Part shown: piece after piece, positions 6,210 to 12,440 of the stretch
Layout of the letters: each line of letters begins with the position of its first letter
Position numbering within the stretch: the first letter of the stretch is position 1
Source of the DNA: Nitrososphaerota archaeon
GTDB taxonomy: Archaea; Thermoproteota; Nitrososphaeria; Nitrososphaerales; Nitrososphaeraceae
DNA: 12,440 bases
Direction of reading: 5' to 3'
NCBI GenBank assembly: GCA_005877345.1
Contig: VBPR01000021.1
Span: 1 to 12,440 of the forward strand
Program-made: the position numbers and the translations under genes
Notes under the pieces: model-generated
What the model was told of the DNA's origin: nothing
What the model saw: the letters and a program-made list of their open reading frames with translations, nothing else
Database searches by the model: none

Positions 6210-6380
6210 TTAATCTGACAATGGTTTCCCGTCAGATGAATACCTTACTTTTTTACTTTCAGATGATGCAACAGGTGCAGGGCGGATTCGGTATCTTTTA
6301 GCTCTCGCTGAGCCTAAGATTATTACAAAAATTACAAAAGCCAGAGTAGTTATTGCATACATCCCCAAGCTATCTGTCAT
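6210..6380 (-). CDS. Small single-span membrane protein, 56 residues, unknown function
   Basis: A short gene reading MTDSLGMYAITTLAFVIFVI at the start. One hydrophobic helix (about residues 7-23) is followed by a strongly basic segment (ARAKRYRIR) and a polar tail ending GKPLSD. The positive charges after the helix predict a cytoplasmic C-terminus. Three features support a real gene: an ATG with a TATA-like TTTAAATA centred about 25 bases upstream, a coding-like amino-acid composition, and a nine-base T-run right after the stop. It lies 92 bases before S3Ae on the same strand. I do not recognise the family. The layout (one helix plus basic tail, beside a ribosomal gene) recalls small accessory membrane proteins of protein export or respiratory complexes, but no function can be assigned. 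Confidence 0.6.
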   Translation of the reverse strand: MTDSLGMYAITTLAFVIFVIILGSARAKRYRIRPAPVASSESKKVRYSSDGKPLSD

Positions 6381-6400
6381 GACATTGCCTTCTCAGAGCT

Positions 6401-6408
6401 TATTTAAA
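6401..6408 (-). promoter_or_regulatory. TATA box for the small membrane protein gene
   Basis: TTTAAATA on the minus strand is centred about 25 bases upstream of ATG 6380, the same geometry as the promoters at 6138-6147 and 5399-5405, implying a leaderless or nearly leaderless mRNA. Confidence 0.5.
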
Positions 6409-6751
6409 AATATTTATGCACTCTGACCGCTAATTTATTAAAATTTCTACAAAAAAATATAAACAAATTAGGAACTATTGTATTAAATAATGAAAATTAA
6501 TTAATTTATAATGCAGGAATAAGAGCTCCCATTTTTGATAACAGCGATTGTACCGTTAGCAGTTCCATTATTCAGTAATTAGCCATTAGCCATTACGTCA
6601 TTCGGACAAAAATCAGGCCCAGCTCCACAAAATCCTCCTTCATAAGTTTATGGTGTTATACTCCTTTGGTGTAGCCTTAAAGGATCTAACAAATCATTAT
6701 AACTTGCCTGGTCTGATCTTTATGTAATTTATTTGCCTGAGCCGTATCTCT
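6409..6751. other. Intergenic region with AT-rich tract and a possible gene remnant
   Basis: About 340 bases between the PsbP-like gene and the small membrane gene, both on the minus strand. It contains the possible decayed frame at 6501-6647, the ATTAGCC tandem repeat, and a very AT-rich stretch at about 6430-6510. No intact gene, tRNA or clear hairpin is seen. Confidence 0.4.
6501..6647 (-). pseudogene. Possible decayed fragment of a secreted Cys-containing protein
   Basis: In one minus-strand frame this stretch reads TYEGGFCGAGPDFCPNDVMA, then a TAA, then LLNNGTANGTIAVIKNGSSY and CIIN before a second stop. The composition (Gly, Asn, Cys, NGT) looks like a secreted archaeal protein. There is no good start codon, an in-frame stop lies just upstream, and another interrupts the middle. 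The interruption coincides with a perfect 7-bp tandem duplication (ATTAGCC x2, 6579-6592, plus strand). It may be a remnant of a gene or a chance frame; no family is recognised. Confidence 0.25.
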
Positions 6752-7720
6752 TCACTCGTGACTCGCTTGTAGGATATAGTGATCTATCAGAGAAGTAGGA
6801 ACACTTGCAGAGGTAAGGATTATTTCAAACGGAGCCTTATCTCCTGCCCCAAGGGAAGGAGGATTTGCATAGGAAAATTGTGCTCCGACAACTTGATTGT
6901 TGATATCGTAAAAGGTTCCTATGATTTTTACATATGTCTCAGCAGATGGGGAATTATTTTTTATTTCGCCTACTACGTGCATATAACCTTCAGAATCCGT
7001 AAATGAATTATGGCTCAATATTTGAAGTCCACTGAGATTATTTTTTGAAGCTGTGTTAGATTTGGATCCTTCCACCTCACTCATATTCATAAATGAAGGT
7101 ATTTTGGTAATTTGATCTTGAACAGGTAAAAATTCTATAGAATCGATTACTTTTTTAAATTCAGGTAATAGTTTTGCTCTTGATTCCTCCGGATAAGTAA
7201 CACCTATTGAATAATACGTGTCATTGAACGTAGCAAAAACATTAATTCCTCTTTCCTCTGCGCCATTATGTAAAAATGAGTATTCATATTGCCAACCCGG
7301 GTAATTTTTTCCGATAGTAGTTTGATTATCGTTTATAAAGGAAAAACCATTGAGAGAAGTAACCTGAGTGTTAAAACCATTTCTGACATGATCCATTAAG
7401 GACATACAATTACAACTTTCTTTAGAAGATTTTTGCAATGAAAAGCCAAATGTATAATTAGTACTCGTTCCATCCAAGCCTAAAACACAAGATGGTTGCT
7501 TATGGCAACCCTCATCCAACTCAACTATCTTTCCCCAGTCAGATGGATGTGACAGTCTAATTCCTATGTATGGATTTTCATATTGAGTAACTGAAGAGTT
7601 TTTATTGCCTGTTTCCTCCGACAAGTTTTGAGCAAATGATGATTGTAAAACAATCTCTAAAGAGAGAACTACTAATAACTGTACTATGGCAAGCATCACA
7701 AATTTCATTGCAAAGCCCAT
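6752..7720 (-). CDS. Secreted PsbP-like / FxLYD two-domain protein
   Basis: This 322-residue protein starts with a signal peptide; the hydrophobic core is AIVQLLVVLSLEIVL and cleavage is likely near SSFAQ (about residue 30). Residues ~47-198 resemble the PsbP-like fold common in Thaumarchaeota secreted proteins: YENPYIGIRLSHPSDW opens it and a long helix before IDSIEF closes it. A Ser/Asn-rich linker (~205-230) leads to a C-terminal FxLYD-type beta-sandwich (~232-320), with GEIKNNSPS, VKIIGTFYDINNQVVGA and a GAGDKAPFEI strand, which is the family's usual layout. Four Cys (72, 78, 103, 105) sit in the first domain, the last two as CNC. Several N-x-S/T sites suggest glycosylation. The start is ATG 7720; the ATG four codons later gives an equally good signal peptide. 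The biological role is not known; surface or pseudoperiplasmic ligand or metal binding is plausible. Confidence 0.8.
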   Translation of the reverse strand: MGFAMKFVMLAIVQLLVVLSLEIVLQSSFAQNLSEETGNKNSSVTQYENPYIGIRLSHPSDWGKIVELDEGCHKQPSCVLGLDGTSTNYTFGFSLQKSSKESCNCMSLMDHVRNGFNTQVTSLNGFSFINDNQTTIGKNYPGWQYEYSFLHNGAEERGINVFATFNDTYYSIGVTYPEESRAKLLPEFKKVIDSIEFLPVQDQITKIPSFMNMSEVEGSKSNTASKNNLSGLQILSHNSFTDSEGYMHVVGEIKNNSPSAETYVKIIGTFYDINNQVVGAQFSYANPPSLGAGDKAPFEIILTSASVPTSLIDHYILQASHE

Positions 7721-8187
7721 ATATTTGCAGCATTAACTATGAGTTAATTTGAATTTAAGGTTTCTCAAGTTTTAGTTCTAATTGAATCAGAAATTTCCAA
7801 ACGTGGCATGGCTAACATTAAGGCTCTTGAAGGGAGAAAAGATTTACTTTGGATTATAAGAACCACATTTACTGTCAAAAAAACAATAGAAGTAACTAAG
7901 CTGAAGGAGAACAAGACATTTAACAATTTACCTAAAATTTACACGAACCGTTTAGACATATACAGCATTTTGAATTGAATCGAAATACCCTTTTTGTGGG
8001 ATATCGTAATAAAAATAGTCCACCAGACATTGAAAAACTTCGGATGGAAGAGGTCCTGTAATTATTAAGAAATTTGGAATATTGGTTGAATAGTGATAGT
8101 GACTAATGTTTTTTCAACTTGTTTTTTTATTAATGTTATATTTCAGGAAATTAATGTAAAAAACCTAGAAAAACCTAATTTTCTACG
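7721..8187. other. Long divergent intergenic region
   Basis: About 470 bases between the divergent PsbP-like and DUF6659-type genes. Besides the doubtful frame at 7808-7978, no gene, tRNA or repeat array is found. The last ~120 bases before the DUF6659-type gene are very AT-rich with several T-runs. The length exceeds what two promoters need, so a small RNA is possible but has no direct support. Confidence 0.35.
7808..7978 (+). CDS. Possible small basic protein, 56 residues (doubtful)
   Basis: An ATG opens a frame reading MANIKALEGRKDLLWIIRTT at the start and ending near NRLDIYSILN. It is Lys/Arg-rich, with no membrane helix and no recognised domain. The frame stays open for twenty codons upstream of the ATG (back to a stop at 7745-7747) without any ATG, GTG or TTG. 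No TATA box is evident at the distance seen for other genes here. It could be a small gene, the tail of a decayed gene or chance. Confidence 0.22.
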   Translation: MANIKALEGRKDLLWIIRTTFTVKKTIEVTKLKENKTFNNLPKIYTNRLDIYSILN

Positions 8188-8197
8188 CTTTATATTA
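8188..8197 (+). promoter_or_regulatory. Putative TATA box of the DUF6659-type gene
   Basis: CTTTATATTA is centred about 37 bases before the TTG at 8230, which would place the transcript start about 10 bases upstream of the start codon. A second AT-rich stretch, TTTTTATTTT (8208-8217), is too close to the start to serve. Confidence 0.4.
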
Positions 8198-8229
8198 CTC
8201 AAAAAGATTTTTATTTTCTAGACTCTAAA

Positions 8230-8595
8230 TTGGAAGACTTCAGCGTATTGTGTAATGATATTTTTGGGATTAATGAGAAGATACGATTCGTGGGTATAAT
8301 CGATCAAATGGGAAATTTAATTGCAGGGGATATGAAGAATGGATTGCGGTCTTTAGAAAGGGACGATGGTTCAATTAGGCTCTATCTTGGATATGCCATA
8401 AATAATGTTCTAAGACGTGATTTTGATAATGTCTTTGGTAAAGTACTTTATACTTTTTCTGAACGGGAGAAAATTAAGCTCTTAACAGTACCAATCGATA
8501 ACAATTTACTTCTCGTTTCTATGGATATCTCCTCTGACCACGTTGAACTAATAAAGAAGATACAGAATGTAGTAAGCAAGCTCATCAAGGCGTAG
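8230..8595 (+). CDS. DUF6659-type thaumarchaeal protein (roadblock-like alpha/beta)
   Basis: This 121-residue soluble protein resembles a small family widespread in Thaumarchaeota (I believe Pfam DUF6659). The layout matches: an N-terminal helix with LCNDIFGIN, the strand pair IRFVGIIDQMGNLIAGDM, a helix region LYLGYAINNVLRRDFDNVFG, then FSEREKIKLLTVPIDNNLLL and a final helix VELIKKIQNVVSKLI. The alternation of strands and helices, and the 'x-G-x-I-x-x-G' hairpin, recall the roadblock/LC7 or profilin-like sensor folds, but that comparison is inferred. No signal peptide or membrane segment. Such proteins may work as small interaction or regulatory modules; no substrate is known. The start is TTG at 8230, the only candidate giving the full N-terminal helix. 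It stands alone, divergent from the PsbP-like gene. Confidence 0.75.
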   Translation: MEDFSVLCNDIFGINEKIRFVGIIDQMGNLIAGDMKNGLRSLERDDGSIRLYLGYAINNVLRRDFDNVFGKVLYTFSEREKIKLLTVPIDNNLLLVSMDISSDHVELIKKIQNVVSKLIKA

Positions 8596-8641
8596 GCTTC
8601 TAGAAGGTAACGTAATGCACATCTAATGCTTATTTATTTTA

Positions 8642-8661
8642 AATAATAGCAAGAAAAAAAT
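8642..8661. terminator. Possible bidirectional AT-rich terminator between convergent genes
   Basis: In the 202-base gap between the DUF6659-type and membrane-protein genes there is an AT-rich inverted segment (TTATTT / AAATAA around 8632-8648). An A7 run at 8655-8661 is a T7 run on the minus strand, about 140 bases past the end of the membrane-protein gene. A perfect 10-bp palindrome, CTTCTAGAAG, lies just after the DUF6659-type stop (8597-8606). Assignment is tentative. Confidence 0.25.
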
Positions 8662-8797
8662 AAAGATCAAAATAATACCAACTTAATTACATTATAAGTA
8701 ATCCCCCGTTAAAATATATCTTGAACTAAGATTCAGATTATATTGCTATCTCTATTATAGCTCAGTACTTATCATTTTCCTTATCATTAATTAATAA

Positions 8798-9871
8798 TTA
8801 TTTTGCACTGACAAGAATCTTTTTTACCCTTTGCTTTTCCCATGCTATCAGGTAAACTATTCCAATTACCAAGAATATCTCTACTGACTTTGCCAAAATT
8901 CCTGCAGCATCAATGTTCTCCGCCTTATTGTCAGGCGACAACGGAGGTGCTATAATAACCGAATACGCATACAATCCTATGAGAACAGATGTTCCAATCA
9001 ATCCAAAAAGATTTAAAGCCACCCTTTTTTTGTATTGACTTAAAATATATTTCCTGTTGTTACCCGAATAGGAATCACCGGCAAAATTGATCAAAATATA
9101 CAAGATTCCGTATGCTACCTGAGCTCCAGCTGCTGCCATTAAGAAAACTGAATAATAAATTTGTAATGATCCGTGTTCGGGAAAAATCGCCATGTGTACT
9201 AAGCCGCCAGCTATGGCAAGTAACATAATTATATATTTCAGATTTTCTTTTTCTGGTATCGCATCTAAAGTCTGGTTTCTCCTCTTATAATAAATTCTTC
9301 CTAAGACAATTCCAAGAACTATGATTGGAGTTAAAATGGATATGGCCAAAAGAGAATTTCTAACCAGTCCCCACGAGTCTGAGATATTAACATTGAATAT
9401 TACTCGTTGACAATTACAATCAGTTATACTAGACAGAATGGATCTTGGGGGATCCAACTGGTTGTGATTCACCATCTTGTCATCGTTAGCTACACTAAGC
9501 ACTATTTCATATGAGCCTGGATAAGGGAACACATAATATAGATTGAAATCTCCGATATCCCGTACTGTCCAAGGGAATCCCTTTACCCTTTCCCCTGTAC
9601 TTTCTTGATAGATCTCAACCATTGTCTCAATACCGTATACGTCTTTTCCATCAAAGTCTTGTACGCTAAATGTTATCTGAGTTGGCTTGTTAGGAGTGGC
9701 ATATTCCGGATCTAAAGCCATATATGGATAGTACTTTCCCATTCCATCTCTGTTGGATCCTCCATTGTAATGGGGCGTATGAGAAAGATGGGCAAATGAG
9801 ATAAAATGAGGAATAAAAGTCGTAATTAATATGAGAAATAAGAATGATATCAGAACGTAGTGGGATCTCAT
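8798..9871 (-). CDS. Membrane protein with His-rich extracellular Ig-like domain and five C-terminal helices
   Basis: A protein of 357 residues. A signal sequence (ISFLFLILITTFIPHFISFA) is predicted to be cut before His28, giving a mature N-terminus HLSHTPHYNGG with a H-x-x-H-x-x-H pattern. An extracellular beta-sandwich-like domain follows (~50-165), containing FSVQDFDGKDV, MVEIYQE and YPGSYEIVLSV strands, with C152/C154 as CNC near its end. Then come five transmembrane segments (~172-194, 212-230, 238-262, 284-306, 328-344). The motif GLVHMAIFPEHG (His226, Glu232, His233), followed by AAGAQ in the next helix, recalls the H-x5-EH ... Q pattern of small heme- or metal-associated membrane proteins. 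The architecture resembles CopC-CopD copper proteins, but the CopC D-G-H motif is missing. ATG 9871 has a TATA-like element 37 bases upstream. I do not recognise a named family; copper handling or sensing is an inference. Confidence 0.75.
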   Translation of the reverse strand: MRSHYVLISFLFLILITTFIPHFISFAHLSHTPHYNGGSNRDGMGKYYPYMALDPEYATPNKPTQITFSVQDFDGKDVYGIETMVEIYQESTGERVKGFPWTVRDIGDFNLYYVFPYPGSYEIVLSVANDDKMVNHNQLDPPRSILSSITDCNCQRVIFNVNISDSWGLVRNSLLAISILTPIIVLGIVLGRIYYKRRNQTLDAIPEKENLKYIIMLLAIAGGLVHMAIFPEHGSLQIYYSVFLMAAAGAQVAYGILYILINFAGDSYSGNNRKYILSQYKKRVALNLFGLIGTSVLIGLYAYSVIIAPPLSPDNKAENIDAAGILAKSVEIFLVIGIVYLIAWEKQRVKKILVSAK

Positions 9872-9905
9872 GTTATCTGACTATCAAACCTAATGCTTTG
9901 GTTTC

Positions 9906-9911
9906 ATATAA
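9906..9911 (-). promoter_or_regulatory. Putative TATA box of the five-helix membrane protein gene
   Basis: TTATAT on the minus strand is centred about 37 bases before ATG 9871, allowing a short leader of about ten bases. It lies in the 218-base divergent gap shared with the helicase gene. Confidence 0.4.
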
Positions 9912-10089
9912 GTCGTACCTGCTTTTTAAGAAATTTACTTCAAATTTTGTGTTTCTTTATTATACTGTTCTCCATAATTATAGAGATAGCTCTCCAAGGG
10001 GCTTTGAAAAGTATATGAATATTTGAAGACCAAATTAAATAAAATAGGAAAAATTTATTTCAGCAATTACTTATCTCCTTTCTATATAA

Positions 10090-12021
10090 TTGAATAAAGT
10101 AGTAAGTGTAAATGATTACTTAAAAAATTTTCCTCACACTTCATTTAGAAGTAACCAAGAACAAGTTATTGAGCAGGTTTGTAATGCTTTTAATTCAGGT
10201 TATAAATACATTATATTGGAAGCGCCAACTGGATTTGGGAAAAGTGCAATTGCGATAACGATTGCCCGAGCGCTTGGGTCTAGTTACATATGTACTGCAA
10301 CCAAGGATCTCCAAACTCAGTATACCAATGATTACAAGCTTCTAAAAGTCGCTAAAGGAAAAAGCAACTTCTTGTGTAGGGTTAAAGAAGACTTTATTGA
10401 GAAAGGAAAATACTTTTGTACTTCGTGTAACTCGGGATCCGAAAATGAGTGCAGACATACCTCTTGTGAATATGGGCCATGTTTATCTGATCAATCCATG
10501 GAAGGAACAGGGTGTAAATACAGAACTTTCATAAATGATTATAAAACTGAAAACAAGGGAAAAGAAAATGAAAGAACTTTAATTAGTAGGGAAAAATTAG
10601 AATATTATAAAACTGAATATTCAAATTGGATTCATTTAAAAAATTTTGATACTCCTCGTGAATGGAATCCATGTTACTACTTTGATCAATTATTTCAAGC
10701 ATTAAAAGCAAGTCATTCAATTTTTAATTACTCAATTTTTTTATCATTACTAACAAACAAAAATATGATGCAACAACGGGAATTACTAGTACTGGATGAA
10801 GCACATTTAATTGAAGCTGAAATTGTAAAATTCAGAGGACTTTCGATATCAAAGAAAAGGTGGAGAAGATATATTCCTAAGTTTAAGATGGTCGATTATG
10901 GATATGATATAGATGGTTGGTTAGATTTTTTGATTGACTTGGAGAAAACTATCCTCATATTAATAGGATATGACTCTCTCGTTTATTCTTTGGTAAAGGA
11001 ACGAAAAGTGAAATATGGATATGACTCAAAAAGGAAGGCTAAAGCAAGAAACAAAAGAATAGTAAGCGCGTCAGAGTTATTTGAAGATGACTCTAGTCTA
11101 GAAATAGATATCAAGTCGGAAAGTGGAAAAAACTTGATTCATAAAGAATTATTGATTGATATTGTACAGGATATCGAAAAGCTCACGAGAACTATAAATA
11201 ACATTCTTTCAAGTCCTAAAAACTGGATAGTCTCAGAAGTGCATAAAGAAAATTACGATGTTGTGAGAGTAGAATTGAAACCCTTGGATGCCTCCAAGTA
11301 TATTAGAACAATTGTTGAAAAATGTCCAAAAACACTAATTATGAGCGCAACAATTCTTAATCATATAACGTTTGAGAAGAATCTCGGAATAGACTCAGAA
11401 GAGAATAAAACTAAATTCATACAAATCCAATCAGATTTCCCTGTTGAAAATAGACCCATTTTTCCTCTTAGTGTAGAATACCTTAATTTTAGTAATTTAC
11501 AGCAGGTGGATATAAAGACAAAAATATCACGGGCAATTGATAATATAATGCACATACATAGTAACGATAAGGGTATAATACATACAACTTCTTATGAGCA
11601 GCTAAATTTTATCAAGGAAAATCTTTCAAAATTGAATTCAAGGAGATTAATTTTGACAGATCCCGAAATCGAAAGGGACGAAGTAATAAAGGAACATGCC
11701 GAAAGTAAGAAACCAACTGTACTTATTTCCCCCTCTCTGCATACTGGGCTTGATTTAAAAGATAACTTGTCCAGGTTTCAAATAATTACAAAAGTGCCTT
11801 ATCCTAACATCGCCGATAAATGGACTTCAGAGAAGAGGAAAATTAACAACGAATGGTATTATTGGCAGACGGCGTTAAGATTAGTGCAAGCGTATGGTAG
11901 GTCCATAAGGTCTAAAGACGACTGGGCAAAAACATATGTGTTAGATTCGGCATTCAATTATTTTGTCAGGATGAATTACAACATACTTCCAAAGTGGTTC
12001 CTGTCTGCGATAAGGAAGTAA
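10090..12021 (+). CDS. XPD/Rad3/DinG-type superfamily 2 DNA helicase with Fe-S cluster
   Basis: This 643-residue ATP-dependent, probably 5'-3', DNA helicase may act in repair or in resolving R-loop/replication structures. Motifs in order: FPHTSFRSNQEQVIEQV (Q-motif region, 14-30), Walker A EAPTGFGKS (44-52), TATKDLQTQY (motif Ia), Fe-S region, Walker B LDEAH (235-239), SATI (419-422), HTGLDL (motif V region) and QAYGRSIRS (motif VI, 600-608). The Fe-S Cys set begins C96-x13-C110-x2-C113, the spacing seen in archaeal XPD. The fourth ligand is probably C195 in PCYYFDQLFQALKASHSIFNY, which matches the 'C-x-Y ... aD ... N-Y' segment of the family. Between them lies an insertion with four more Cys (121, 126, 131, 142). 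TTG 10090 immediately follows an in-frame TAA and is the only start that keeps the Q-motif. It differs from the canonical archaeal XPD and may be a second, lineage-specific paralogue. Confidence 0.9.
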   Translation: MNKVVSVNDYLKNFPHTSFRSNQEQVIEQVCNAFNSGYKYIILEAPTGFGKSAIAITIARALGSSYICTATKDLQTQYTNDYKLLKVAKGKSNFLCRVKEDFIEKGKYFCTSCNSGSENECRHTSCEYGPCLSDQSMEGTGCKYRTFINDYKTENKGKENERTLISREKLEYYKTEYSNWIHLKNFDTPREWNPCYYFDQLFQALKASHSIFNYSIFLSLLTNKNMMQQRELLVLDEAHLIEAEIVKFRGLSISKKRWRRYIPKFKMVDYGYDIDGWLDFLIDLEKTILILIGYDSLVYSLVKERKVKYGYDSKRKAKARNKRIVSASELFEDDSSLEIDIKSESGKNLIHKELLIDIVQDIEKLTRTINNILSSPKNWIVSEVHKENYDVVRVELKPLDASKYIRTIVEKCPKTLIMSATILNHITFEKNLGIDSEENKTKFIQIQSDFPVENRPIFPLSVEYLNFSNLQQVDIKTKISRAIDNIMHIHSNDKGIIHTTSYEQLNFIKENLSKLNSRRLILTDPEIERDEVIKEHAESKKPTVLISPSLHTGLDLKDNLSRFQIITKVPYPNIADKWTSEKRKINNEWYYWQTALRLVQAYGRSIRSKDDWAKTYVLDSAFNYFVRMNYNILPKWFLSAIRK

Positions 12022-12440
12022 TTTATTATATCGATGCAAGTTAAATTCTGCAAATCAGGTGTGATCGTAAAGGGGGAACCTGACTTTACTTGTTTTGATC
12101 TCTTTCATTGAAAACTAATATCATAATCCATTATTTATCATAGGACAATTAATTTCATATGGATGACATTAATCATTGCCTTTTATTACAGCAATGTACA
12201 GGATTACTCATGGTTCTAGACTACAATAATAATTATTATGTTTAGTAGAAATCAAGTCAAGCAAAATTATCAAATTTTGACAAGGGAAAAATCAATTGAT
12301 GCTCATCTCTTTAATTTCATTGATATTTTATCCTCTTGATCAAAAACATGCCAAATTCATATATCAACCCGCATATGCTATCGCCAATTATTTAGAATTT
12401 CTAATATGTAATTCAGTTTTGTTTCGATGCAATTAAGGGC
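12022..12440. other. Terminal intergenic region, no gene seen
   Basis: The last ~420 bases contain no reading frame longer than about 30 codons with coding character and no tRNA. They hold three inverted repeats: the weak hairpin at 12055-12083, CATTGC...GCAATG (12174-12196, 11-base loop), and a perfect 14-bp palindrome ATAATAATTATTAT (12226-12239). These could be regulatory or part of a small RNA locus, or chance in AT-rich DNA. The window ends before the next gene. Confidence 0.4.
12055..12083 (+). terminator. Weak hairpin downstream of the helicase gene
   Basis: TCAGGT and ACCTGA form a perfect 6-bp stem with a 17-base loop, about 34 bases after the helicase stop, followed by a T-rich stretch (CTTTACTTGTTTTGATC). 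It may help terminate transcription. The loop is large and the T-run interrupted, so confidence is low. Confidence 0.25.

Noticed and set aside
6262..6315. C/D-box-like guide RNA (GATGATG ... CTGA) on the plus strand
   Set aside because: The box C is one base off consensus, no clear internal D'/C' boxes are seen, and it is opposite the small membrane protein gene.
6779..7006. Plus-strand frame opposite the FxLYD domain
   Set aside because: The minus-strand gene has a recognised domain there; the plus frame has Cys/Arg-rich shadow composition.
9844..10026. Plus-strand 60-codon frame in the divergent gap before the helicase
   Set aside because: It overlaps the start and promoter of the membrane protein gene, has no promoter or family resemblance, and reads as AT-rich noise.
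11361..11555. Minus-strand frame inside the helicase gene
   Set aside because: Antisense to conserved helicase sequence.
12160..12246. A 28-codon plus-strand frame starting ATG at 12160
   Set aside because: Too short, Asn/Leu-rich AT composition, no promoter or conservation evidence.
1..12440. CRISPR arrays, transposases, integrases, tRNA genes or attachment sites
   Set aside because: No repeat-spacer pattern, no transposase-like protein, no terminal inverted repeats flanking a gene, and no tRNA-like sequence with a TTCRA loop were found.

Overview
The window looks like a chromosomal segment of an ammonia-oxidising archaeon (Thaumarchaeota/Nitrososphaeria). The evidence is an archaeal S3Ae ribosomal protein gene next to an archaeal exosome-type RNA-binding protein and two archaeal RNase P subunits, TATA boxes placed for leaderless transcription, many TTG starts, and several lineage-type secreted proteins (Asp-box propeller, PsbP-like/FxLYD). 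The strongly AT-rich composition fits a low-GC soil lineage such as Nitrosocosmicus better than Nitrososphaera viennensis; that placement is an inference.

Layout. Bases 1-2079 (+) hold a metal ABC importer operon (znuA/troA-type binding protein cut by the window edge, ATPase, permease) with overlapping genes. It converges on a secreted Asp-box propeller protein (2228-3760, -). Bases 4075-6380 (-) form an RNA-biology block, in transcription order: a 56-residue membrane protein, ribosomal protein S3Ae, a COG1325 exosome-type protein, RNase P component 3 (Rpp30) and RNase P component 2 (Pop5). The last three are tightly packed or overlapping. Next come a secreted PsbP-like/FxLYD protein (6752-7720, -), a long intergenic stretch, a small DUF6659-type cytoplasmic protein (8230-8595, +), a five-helix membrane protein with a His-rich extracellular domain (8798-9871, -), and an XPD/Rad3/DinG-type helicase with an expanded Cys-rich region (10090-12021, +). 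The final ~420 bases show no gene.

How they work together. The RNA block is the one clear functional unit: translation (S3Ae), RNA decay/processing (COG1325) and tRNA 5' maturation (RNase P) share a transcriptional direction. The ABC operon imports a divalent metal. The extracellular proteins point to a decorated cell surface, possibly involved in metal handling.

The most unusual signal is at the COG1325-rnp3 junction. The first beta strand of Rpp30 is encoded upstream of any ATG/GTG/TTG, right after an A AAA AAA heptamer and a stop codon. This implies a non-canonical start, a -1 frameshift or a homopolymer error. I did not find a clearly novel defence, mobile or CRISPR-type system; the region is mostly housekeeping plus lineage-specific accessory genes.
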